NCBI GenBank assembly: GCA_035235625.1
Contig: CP141145.1
Location: 26,290,563-26,354,562, forward strand
DNA from: Saururus chinensis
Taxonomy: Eukaryota; Streptophyta; Magnoliopsida; Piperales; Saururaceae
Direction of reading: 5' to 3'
Length of the DNA: 64,000 nucleotides
Shown: in pieces, positions 54,619 through 64,000 of the stretch
Position numbering within the stretch: position 1 is the first letter of the stretch
How the letters are laid out: every line of letters starts with the position of its first letter
Program-made: the position numbers and the translations under genes
Notes under the pieces: generated by a model
The model's input: only the letters and a program-made list of their open reading frames with translations
What the model was told of the DNA's origin: nothing
Databases searched by the model: none

Positions 54619-55744
54619 GAGGGTATCATACCTTAGGTAGTAAAATTACCCTAATGCCCTTAGGGGCAATATATTCTGTTTCTGTCGAAACAGATGACCT
54701 AGTGAATCAAGAGTTAAGGTACCCTATAAACAACTTCAAAAGGAAGGGGTGTGACCGGTAGGTTACACAAAGACCTTGACAGGTCACAGTGTCATGGGAA
54801 ACCAATGGAAAACCCTAATTCTCAGGGTTTAGGGCAGTTTATTGTACGTGTCCGTAGCACAGTGCAAAAATCCACTAGGGCTTTATGTATGTCACTCGTG
54901 GAATATGTTAATTTACATATCGAGCTTGAATTCTCTGAGCCCTAGTCTTGCAAATGAATGCAATGGGCCTCCGTTTATTATTTATACGTTTGCATGATTG
55001 CATAATTATTTATGCTGATGCATGCTTTTGATATTGATGCATTGATTTATATTAGTAACTTAAGATTAATGAAGATTAATCAAGAGACATGGGTTGCTGT
55101 TGGTTTGAGGGGAGAACACCTAATAAAGATAATGAGTAAAATACCCTCTTTAGGGTTGGGACCAGTTCATGGAGTGAACTAAGCCCTAACATAGATTTTG
55201 ACCTTGGTTAATGAACCGAGGGTGATTTTGGGATGTTCTCTGAGTCATAGCTCAGTGGATGAGCTATTTAGTGGGCCGATTCACAAGGTGAAGAGGACCC
55301 ACATAGTTGAGTGCTTACTTGACTGGATGAAAATAATCTGGTCTAAGTTTCAGATGTTTGAGGGAGTCAATGGTCATAAGGACCTGAGGCTTCTATAGAT
55401 ATATTAGTAATGTCTTATAAGACATTTTCTCCCAGCGTTGGGAAGGTGGAGATTGCAATATGCATCTTCATCGCCACGATAGTTTGGGTATTGACTAGAG
55501 GGTCTTTACCATGGGTCTCCCGCAGGTCTTCCCAGGACTATTTAGTACGTATAAAAAGCGGAGTTACATGAGCATCATGGAAGGCTTTTGTTTCTTGCCA
55601 ATCTATGTCCATGAGCACAGTTGGGATCCTCTTCTCCAAATTCGTGGCAGGCTATTGAGAGCCCTGGGGATTTGGGTCAAGCTGCTGTTAAGCAGTCCAC
55701 TCCAAGGTTGGAGTACTTTGTTTGAGGATTTCTCGAGGGGCGAG
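54619..55744 (+). mobile_element. Segment of family A LTR
   Basis: Family A DNA between family B copy 2 and the family C insertion. It holds short frames without recognisable domains. Confidence 0.55.
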
Positions 55745-58700
55745 TGATAAGTATGAAATTTATATCTATTTTATATGCCCTTTTACCTTATTTGCTAGTA
55801 TAGATTAGGTTAATTTAGAGTTAATTATGGTTTATTTAGATTAAGATAGATATTAGTATTATAGTTTAATTATTAATGATTTTGTAGTTATTAGTTGTTT
55901 AGACATGTATTTAAATCAAGATGAAATTTTAGTTACTTTCTACATGTCTAAAGTATGATATTTTATATTTTGTAGGAAAAGTGCGGTTATCGAGGTACTT
56001 GGACGATGTTTAAAATAGTTCAAAATAGTCTTGACATGCTTTAAAATGATTTGAACAACTTTTCAGAGTTATAAACATGTTGGAAATGAATATGGATATG
56101 AAGAAAAGCTTAATGAACAGAATATGAACTGTCCAGAAAAATTATCCAGATTGCAGAAATATTATAGCCGTTCGAACGGGTTCACTTACCGTTTGATCGG
56201 GATAACATGAATTCAGACAAAAATACAGTTCAAGCGTTCAAACGGGCAAGCAGGGCGTTCGAACGGCATAACATGTTCCTTGTTTGACCCAAATTCCAAT
56301 CCTTTTCATATTGGACTTCTTTCTATGGATCTTATGCCTATAAAAAGACATATTTGGCTTAAAATTGGAGGATTCCAGTAGATTTTCTAAGGAGAAAAAG
56401 GAAGAAGAAGATGGAAGAGAACTCAAAGCTTTTAATGGAGATTCAAGTGCTTTCTTCTACAATGGAAGGCTAGACTTTTCTTTTACTTAGGAGTTGATGA
56501 AGCTATAGATAAGTTTCAATTTCTTTTCTTTTTAATTTAGATCTCAGTTGTGAATGATGACAATTGTATGATAAAGATTTCCTTTTTAATGAAAGAGCTT
56601 TTAATGTTTATTCAAGTCTATGTTGATTTATTGTCTTGTAGATGATAGATTGATGTAGTTTTGATATTTGCATCAATTCTAATTTCTGTGATTTAGATGA
56701 GATGGTCATACAATAGTTTTAATGTTCAGATAATTATTGACTTTGATGAGTTATACTAAGATTAGACGGGTCATGCCTATAGCTAGTTTAGTGTAGATGA
56801 TCCGTGCTATTGTCGAAGATAGTTCATGCCATAGAATTTAATTAATGATTCTTTCTAAAGTAATTCTAGCTTATAGCTGAGAATACTTGTTCATATTTAT
56901 ACTAGATTTAGATTAAAAGTTAAGAAATTGTTATGGTTCTATAGTGGATTCGATTTCCTAAGTAAACTCCATCAAATTAATCTCTTGCTTTTTAACTAGT
57001 TGATTCCTTTCTTTTGTTCAATTTAAGTTTAAGTTCTTTCTAGTTTTTAATCAGCAAATTCCTCTTTAGATTTTGTAATAATTCATCCGTCCCTGAGGTT
57101 CGACAACCCTTAAATACTTATCCTAGTACAATTGTAAGGTCCCTGATTTTTCTACGATTTTTTGGGATTTTTCTGTCATTTTTCTGGTCATTTTCGGCAG
57201 AAAAATGTGACGTTTTAGCGTATGTGTATTTGTGTATTCCCTTCATATTTATACCCGTAGAGTTGGGTGTGGGGCTTAGTCGAGGGCCACAGGCCTCGCT
57301 GCGCGCTTACGGCACGAAGTTTGGAGCTATGGCGCGTAACCAGTGAGTTAACGCGTATTGGGGATATAGATGTAAAAATTAAAAAGATTTAAGTATATAT
57401 ATGAAATCCATTTCATCGGTTTCACAGAACCGACATTCCAGAAGTTTTTTTTGACGTCCAGTGAGTTTTTGAGAAAACCCAAGGGCATATCCGGTCACTC
57501 CATTCTCCCTCCTCCGACATCGGATTCCATTGATTCTTGTCAGGTTCCGCTTTGCCTCATCGCCACGAGTCCGTAGGTACCGGCTATGCCCACCGCCACG
57601 GCCTCTTCGCTCCTCCACGAGGTACTGAACCTTTTTTCGGGTTTTCACTCCTTCAATCCCGTTTTTGCACTGTGGGTGTACGATTTTGACATCGTTTGCA
57701 GCCGCTCTCAACTAGACTTATGTTTAGTTGGCCGCTAGGAACCCATAGATACTGGCTGGAGCCGCTGCCATTTTTTTTTTGGTCCATGGTGAGCTACCGA
57801 TCTTTTGGTCAGGTTTTTGTTACTATTTACATCTCATTGTCCGTGGGATGTTTTGGACACTGGTGTGTTTCCGGTCGTCGTCCGGCCACCAGATGGACTC
57901 TGTCCAGCCTACCTCGACTTAATGTCGGTAGGGGGTTGCCGTTTCCGACCCCGCCTTGCCCCTATTGCCTTGCTCCGCCCGATTAGACGCTTTGGGTGCG
58001 TCTTGGGCTGTGGTCATCGGCGAGCCGTATGCTATTTGGCCATTATGGACTCTGCCCCGGCTCGGCGACAGTGAGGGTCAGCCCCACTTGGCCTAATTAT
58101 ATTATCGCTCAGAATGGGCTGCTTGTCATTTGCCCTATACCATGCAAGATGCACAGGCGCCCGCACCATGGGTATTGGTTGTGGGTGGTGATCGGCGATG
58201 TCGCTGCTTTGATTGGCCACCGTTAGGGTCTTAGCCCTGTTGGCTTTTGTAGGCCTTGAGTCACCTCATTTCAGCCCTTTCCCCCGCCCTTTGGGCCGCG
58301 TGCGCATGTAGCCACGCGTGTACTTCTGGGTGTAGGCGCCGCATTCGTGCAGCCTAACCATCAGTTGGCTTTGCCACCGAGTGGAGTTGACCACTAGAGC
58401 CGTCCTCCACCTCTCCTTTGATTCTCGAGCGTTGCCCCACTCTCTCCGCCTGTATGTGGGCATTTGTTGACCGGAATCGTTGCCGTTGGGTGTTGTCCAC
58501 GGCCGATTTCGACGTCTTTGTGGCCGGCTGAGCACATTTTAGCAACCGGCCGATCTTCAGTGTGTACACCATCGACCTATGGTTGCACCGCCACTTATGT
58601 TGGCATGATATTTCTCCCGACTGTCCTAGTGTGCCGCCGTGGATCGCGGGTTTTACCGCATTGAGTTCTGACACTCTGTTTGGCCGTGATAGTTCCGGCG

Positions 58701-58996
58701 CTTCCTAAAATCCTCGGGACAGCAGCTCTCTCAGCTAGGCAACGGTTTTGACTGCCAACTCCGCCGCCGACACCGTCATGTGCTCGCCATCGAACGTCAT
58801 GATTACGAGGTAGGGGAGCTTTGAACTCGTAAATTCATGAAGCATGCTTTGAATGAGTAGCAGCATGCTAGGATTGTATGATTCCATGCTTCGATGTTAA
58901 GTAACGATCCGATTGCATGAGGTGCGTGTAAGCATGATTGTATGGCATGATTGATATGCATGAGATGTATGCACGTTTTATGGATGTGGATTATGT

Positions 58997-59215
58997 ATGC
59001 GCTAGCGATGGCTAGCAAATATGTCAGTATGCTATGTATGGGTTATGCATGTGCTAGTGATGGCTAGCGTGCATGTTTGAAGTATGTATGAATGTGTGTG
59101 TGCACGTGCTAGAGATGACTAGCGTGTACGTTTGATGTATGCATATGCTAGTGACAGCTAGCGTGCATGTTTGACGTGTGTATGCATGTGCTAGTGAGGG
59201 CTAGCGTGCATGTTT
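58997..59215. repeat. GCTAG minisatellite in family D
   Basis: About five units of TATGCATGTGCTAGTGATGG followed by CTAGCGTGCATGTTTG, each holding the inverted pair CTAG...CTAGC. Confidence 0.75.
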
Positions 59216-59959
59216 GTAAGTTATGTATGTATGACCGTATGTGTATGTTATACATATGTGTGAGACATACGTGTGTATGATGGCAAATTGCTTATGATTT
59301 GGATGTGTGTAAGTGTATGTGGGCAGAGGTATGGGCGATGGACAGTAAGAGGTGACAGAGACTTTGTCTGAATTTGGATACAGTTGTGTAAGCGTATGAC
59401 AAAGGATAAGAGTATGATGGGCAGGGATTAGAATGGATCAGTTTGGGTTGGATGGTATGTTGAGCGTTTGTTAGACAGTAAGAGTGTTCATAATTGTACA
59501 AGCATAACGTACAAATTATGAAGTGAAAAGTAAGTATAACAAGTGAGATATAAGTAAGAGGGCGACCACTGGGTTGGCTCTGAGGAGCATTATTTGAGGA
59601 TGTCAGTGTAAGCTGATTTGGCCATAAGATGGATGGCGAAGTGCGTAAGATTGTAAGGGTTGGTTGTACGATGAGTTTGGTCCATGATGTGGACGGGTAA
59701 GTGAAGTCTGCTGCCCTGACGAACTTGGGTTTCGGATCAGGCTCAGCTTTAGTTTGACCAGTCGAGGACTGTGAGTTTGTGTGGCATAATTGTACCGCAT
59801 AATGTACTTAATTCAAACTTGAATTATAAGCACAGCTAATGATAGCATTGTGAGTTTGAGACTTGAGGGTTCGACGGATTAAGTTCCGTGTTTGAGCTGG
59901 CCGCTAATGAGTCGGCCGAGCATTTCTCATGTCTTGCCATGGTGTTTATCCTGTAGGAT

Positions 59960-60215
59960 GTTGTCTGTGTGCTGTATAGGGCACCAGACGTCTGATGCTT
60001 TGCTGAGAGCGATGTCGTTTCTGATTTTGTCTGCGTGCTGTATAAGCCCAGACGTTTGATGCTTTGTTGAGAGCGATGTACATTTCTGACTTTGTCTGCG
60101 TGCTGTATGAAGCCAGACGTCTGATGCTCTGCTGAGAGCGACGTATGTTTCTGATTTGGTCTGTGTGCTGTGTAAGCCCAGACGTTTGATGCTCTGTTGA
60201 GAGCGTTGTATGATT
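59960..60215. repeat. Four-unit repeat of about 65 bp in family D
   Basis: Each unit has GTCTG(C/T)GTGCTGTATAAG, a CAGACGT(C/T)TGATGCT core and TGAGAGCG. The core CAGACGTCTG is a perfect palindrome in two of the units. Confidence 0.8.
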
Positions 60216-60400
60216 CTGCCCAAGAGTGGCACTGTATGTTTCCGCCCAAGAGTGGCACTGTATGTTTTCTGCCCAAGAGTGGCAATGGCACTATAAGACC
60301 CATTATGGTGGGCAATTCTCTGGCACTATAAGACCCATTATGGTGGGCGATTTTATGGCACTATAAGACCCATTATGGTGGGCAACTGTATGACCCCTTA
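60216..60400. repeat. Two short adjoining arrays in family D
   Basis: Three units of GCCCAAGAGTGGCACTGTAT, then three units of GGCACTATAAGACCCATTAT ending GGTGGGC. Both share the GGCACT element, suggesting one grew out of the other. Confidence 0.8.
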
Positions 60401-60609
60401 TGTGTGGGTGTTTATGTTTGCGCGCTCAGGTAAGTAGTATCATGGATCTACTCTTACCTGTTTGATCCAGTGCCCCATGAGCATTGGTGTGCCTTACCTT
60501 CGGAAAAGTCCATAGCGTCTAGTCACTCCCTGGAGGTTAAGGTGTTGCCCCAGTGGCATTCTTTTCCTTTTCGACGCTGGAGCCTATTAGTTGTAATGAG
60601 CTTCAGTGG

Positions 60610-61085
60610 TCGTTGATATGTGTACGATTGTGTATGAGTACGACTGTATGAGTGTGAGTACGACTGTAAGAGTGTGTATGAGTACGACCGTAAGCGTATG
60701 AGTATGAGCAGGACTGTAAGAATGTGTATGAGCAGGACTGTAAGCGTATGAGTATGAGCACGACTATAAGAGTTTGAGCACGATTGTGAGAATGTGTTTC
60801 TGAGTAAGATAGTAAGTATGATTTTGTGTAGACTGTACGAGTACGATCGTACGAGTCTGATTGTACGAGTAAGGTCGTACAAGTTTGTGTAAGCTGTATG
60901 AGTAAGCGTACAGTGGTACGAGTAAGTTTGTATGACCCTGTATAAGGGTATTTGTGTAAGTTGTATGACCCTGGATAAGGGTGCTTGTGTAAGTTGATTG
61001 GATAGTATGATTTTGGCACGATGGTGCTTGTGGTATAATTTTGGCACGATGGTGCCTTCGGTATGTCTGTGGCATGATGGTGCCT
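60610..61085. repeat. GTATGAGTACGACTGTAAG arrays in family D
   Basis: Many short units (about 18-24 bp) of GTATGAGTACGACTGTAAG, then TGTATGACCCTGGATAAGGG repeats, then GGCACGATGGTGCC repeats up to 61085. The reverse of this block is recognisable at 5940-6230. Confidence 0.75.
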
Positions 61086-61776
61086 TTGTTATGATCGTAT
61101 GCGTATGTGCATGTTATGATTATGTTATGTTGACTGCTTCATGTTTGAGTTGCATGACGTATGTGATTATGAACTTATGGAGTTCACCGTTTGGGTTTTC
61201 CCCTACTGGGTATTTTCCTACTGAGTATGAAAATACTCATTACCCTACTTTTTAGCCCCGTTGTACGGGAGGTTTTGCAGGTTGTGCGGAGAGCTCCCGG
61301 AGATGGATGCTCATTTCAGCGGTGGATTGATTCCCGTTGACTCAGGTATCTGCTTGACTCATTGCGAGTTTGTTTGTGCCACGATCTCCTGTATTGAGTG
61401 AGAAGAGACTTTAAGATGTTTATTCTGGACTTTCATTTGGATGAGTCTATGGACTGTTATGGGACTTGTACTCAGGGATGCCTGGGAGTGATTTGTATTT
61501 AAAAGTCTATGATCATAGCAAATTTATTCGTACGGTTATTTTCGAGTAGCGCCTGAGGATATTTGCTTTGGCCGTAAGATGATTGACCGTATGTGGATGT
61601 TTACAGTTTTAAATTATAAACTGTTTTATCAAGTTTTGGTTTCGTCATTTTTCCTCCGATTTGCAGACGTTATATTGCAAAAATTTTCCGTGAATTTTAA
61701 GGAAAATGGGTGAAAAATCTCGGGCGTTACAACAATTACCTTGTACACTTACAAAGGGTTTAATTATAAATGATCA

Positions 61777-62503
61777 ACGAGTTATCTCCGAGTTGCATAT
61801 TTGATAGTTTTAATTATCAAACAAGGGATGTAAGATAATTTAATAACAATGTTTGATATTGTTTGTTAATTAGACAAGTGGAACGGTTAAAGGACTTACT
61901 AAAATGTAGGTTGAAAATATATAAGCATTGCATGTGTGATGCTATGCTTCTTAGGATAGAGTAGTTTCTAGGCAGAACTACGTTTGGATCTGATCTTGTT
62001 AGAAACATTGGAGATGTTGTCTAATGAGTATGTAGGCAACTAACATCGGGTGATGTTGGCTCGATCCAGAAAATATTAATAAAACCTTTTGTCCTTTGGA
62101 AGCTCTTCTCCTGTGGGCAGAGATGCTCCATTGTGGTTGTGGTTGTTGTTTAGTTCGTTTTGTTGCAGATTCTCCAGGTGACGAAAAGTGAGACCAAGGC
62201 AGGCATGCATAAGAGGTTTCTGCGGTTCTTTAACTCCAGTACGTAAGTGTACCTTAAGCGTGAGAGTCAACTTATTATTTATTTTCAGACGGACGATGGA
62301 CTTGTACTTAGATGGATGAGCTAGTCTTTATGAATTTTTAGATGTTAATAATATCGTATGATTTGATATTCGTATTTGTGAACCCCAGTTATCATGACCT
62401 GGATATTTAATCGAATAGTTTGTTTTGTATTTAAAGAAAAAAAAATTCTCGCTACTTACTATTCATGCTATTTAAAAATGCTTTTAAAATCTGGGCCGTG
62501 ACA
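61777..62503 (+). mobile_element. 3' segment of family A LTR
   Basis: After the family C insertion, family A continues to its end GGGCCGTGACA. The part around 61975-62045 is related to 43975-44060 in the 42689-44279 insertion. Confidence 0.6.
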
Positions 62504-63366
62504 GTTATCAAACAAAACACTTCTAGAAGTTGCATGAAAAGATGCACTACTATCAATTATATAAGAATTACATTTACTTTCACAATATAATATCATGTAT
62601 TCATCACCATCAGCAATGTTAACAACATTGATATTTTTACTATAGTTACCTCTATCATGTGCTGCATTCTTGCAATCACATTTAACATGACTAGTTTAGC
62701 CATAGTTCTAATACTTTCCAACATTATTCCTTCCCTTAGACTTGGAACATCCCTACCAGAACTTTCCTTTACCTCCAAACTATTTTTGTCCTTGATGGCC
62801 TCTCCAATCAATAGCAAAAGCTGACCGAGATGAGGGATTGGTGCCTTTGCGTTGGGTTTCCTCAGCCAATAACAAGCCACAAACATTATTCAACTTAAAT
62901 TTATCGACAGAATGGAAACTAATCACAACAACCTTAAAGGATTCCCAATTAGAGGGTAAAGATTTTAACAATGCAATTGACTAAATGTTCTCATCAAATT
63001 TAACTTTAACAACCTCTAACTTATTAATCAAGTCATGAAAGGAGTTCAAATGCATCGAAACACCATCATCATCAACCATCGTTAAATAAAAAAGTGAGTC
63101 ACAAGATGCACTTTGTTTGACTGAACTGCTCCTAAGGCCTTCTGATCAATCAACCAAGCGGCATCATCCATATCCTTTAGCTTCACACCTACAATCGAAA
63201 GATGGAACTCCTTCTGATAAAAATAGTAATCTATTCGCATGTGCCAAAACACGTAGTTCTTGCCTATGAGCTTTTTGATCCGAAACTTCTCATCTTCCGC
63301 CATCATCACATTCATCCAAACATAGAGTACATCCTTGATTTTAAGGAAAGCTCGAAAGATAAGCAT
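62504..63366 (-). mobile_element. Copia gag and protease-start relic
   Basis: Minus-strand readings show the gag pattern: LIGKNYVFWHMRIDYYFYQK, LIDQKALGAV, then LKSLPSNWESFK and LLAEETQRK. An SSASFHATS-type stretch near 62530 marks the start of protease. GTTAT at 62504-62508 is the target duplication of the family A LTR. Confidence 0.75.
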
Positions 63367-64000
63367 GTTCCCTTGGTGGATACTTTCTTCCGAGATTGAG
63401 CAATTGCATGCTGGTTGTAATCAAGGCCACATTGTGCACCAAGGCAAACCATAGATTGGTGAGTGGGAAAAGTTGAAAAAACATACGTAGTAATCCTTTC
63501 TATCATATAGCTTTGCATGCATTATGTATAAGTGTTTTCTTGATTTAGTATAATGATTGAAAATAATGGATGAGTATATGAAAGAATTTTTTTAATTGAT
63601 ACACCATAATGATTTAGTAGAATTGGAGTAATAACTTGTGTCTCGTTATATTGGAGGTATACGTTAAAATATAAAAAAGACTATGAATTATTTTCCTACT
63701 TTCTCTTTGTTAAGGCACATTCTAGGGTGCTTTACTTGAAGAAGCAATTAGGCATTATTTGCCACCGATTTGGAACTACCGAAGGCACTTCTTTTGCCAC
63801 ACTGATCACCACTAACTTCGGAATCCACTGCCCGCTCCTAAAGTTATGTCACATGTCACTCAGAACACAACTAAAGCCTTTACTAGTGTTGGACTAAAGT
63901 ACTTTAAGTATGAAAAAATGGGTTATGAAGCGGCAGATTGTTGTCAAAACAACTGGATGCATAAAGGGTTTTTTCCTTAACATGATGAGAATAATGATTC
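63367..64000. other. Right end of window, unassigned
   Basis: Upstream of the Copia gag. No primer-binding site (TGGTATCAGAGC type) and no copy of the 40.4-41.06 kb LTR is visible here, so the upstream LTR is either outside the window or lost. No gene seen. Confidence 0.4.

Larger units (their letters stand above)
57133..61732 (+). mobile_element. Solo LTR, family D, 4.6 kb
   Basis: Begins TGTAAGGTCCCTGA and ends CTCGGGCGTTACA, flanked by ACAAT (57128-57132 and 61733-61737). The 4.6 kb holds no gag or pol pattern, only a GC-rich third (57500-58800) and a chain of five or so different minisatellites (58990-61085). An older inverted relative lies at 5314-9230. The perfect target duplication suggests it is among the youngest insertions in the window. 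Confidence 0.85.
55745..61776 (+). mobile_element. Solo LTR, family C, split by family D
   Basis: Begins TGATAAGTATGAAAT at 55745 and ends ATAAATGATCA at 61776, with GCGAG before and ACGAG after (one difference). Removing the nested family D element and its duplicated ACAAT leaves about 1.43 kb. The last part (CCGTCCCTGAGGTTCGACAA ... CTTGTACACTTAC) resembles the LTR end of plant Tat/Athila-type gypsy elements. No coding sequence. Confidence 0.7.
45197..62503 (+). mobile_element. Long solo LTR (family A), host of further insertions
   Basis: Begins TGTAACGTCC at 45197 and ends GGGCCGTGACA at 62503, flanked by GTTAT (45192-45196 and 62504-62508). After subtracting the insertions nested inside it, about 3.6 kb of its own sequence remains: 45197-45314, 49320-51002, 54619-55744 and 61777-62503. 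It has a TATA box (TATAAAAG, 49565-49572) and no gag or pol. That fits a solo LTR of a long-LTR gypsy-like family, an inference from termini and length. Confidence 0.75.
40440..63366 (-). mobile_element. Ty1/copia retrotransposon fossil, split by nested insertions
   Basis: A Copia element reads right to left: gag-like (63366-62593), protease-like start (near 62560-62515), integrase (about 45190-44280), reverse transcriptase and RNase H (about 42650-41240), then the 3' LTR (about 41059 leftwards). The order gag-PR-IN-RT-RH is diagnostic of Copia. It is interrupted by a 17.3-kb nest (45197-62503) and by a shorter insertion (42689-44279). The coding parts are broken in many places. The upstream LTR was not found before the window end. 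The age must exceed that of all nested insertions. Confidence 0.85.

Noticed and set aside
59836-61075. Minus-strand Ser/Tyr/Thr-rich repeat proteins
   Set aside because: Translations of the family D arrays. Several frames are open at once because the repeats lack stops.

Overview
The window is nuclear DNA of a flowering plant. Three intact host genes are visible, all with GT-AG introns and plant-type proteins. Around them lies AT-rich intergenic DNA full of LTR retrotransposon fossils, a CACTA terminus, a LINE tail and small TIR elements (MITEs). The sequence alone does not let me name the genus. No bacterial, organellar, tRNA, rRNA or CRISPR feature was seen.

Layout. 0-9.7 kb: repeat fossils. 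These are an LTR-like fragment, a reduced Copia element on the minus strand (about 1.45-5.1 kb), a decayed inverted copy of a long LTR family (5.3 to about 9.2 kb) and a CACTA terminal fragment ending at 9739. 9.7-20.2 kb: two tandem papain-like cysteine endopeptidase genes on the plus strand (10923-12434 and 18710-20209). Each has four exons and encodes 358 residues. They share intron positions and phases, and end in KDEL and NDEL respectively. The 6.3 kb between them holds an RNase H-like fragment of a retroelement and a TIR element. 20.9-26.6 kb: a pair of related direct LTR-like sequences around non-coding DNA. 27.4-27.8 kb: a LINE 3' end. 32.3-35.3 kb: a five-exon minus-strand gene for a 618-residue Mei2-like RNA-binding protein of the TERMINAL EAR1-like class. 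40.4-63.4 kb: a fossil Copia element on the minus strand, expanded by nested insertions.

The nest is the most striking structure. A long solo LTR (45197-62503, target duplication GTTAT) sits inside the Copia pol region. It contains two solo LTRs of one family (45315-49319, GATAT; 51003-54618, GAGGG) and a third family (55745-61776, GCGAG/ACGAG). That third copy is itself split by a fourth family (57133-61732, ACAAT). A truncated inverted copy of the third family lies inside the first of the pair. No member of the nest other than the Copia host keeps recognisable coding sequence. Several of these LTRs carry their own minisatellite arrays, which differ in copy number between sister LTRs.

How the genes relate. 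The two proteases are a tandem duplicate pair, probably ER-derived-vesicle enzymes of programmed cell death and protein mobilisation. The TERMINAL EAR1-like gene is a separate developmental regulator of leaf initiation in its studied relatives. Nothing in the sequence links it functionally to the proteases.
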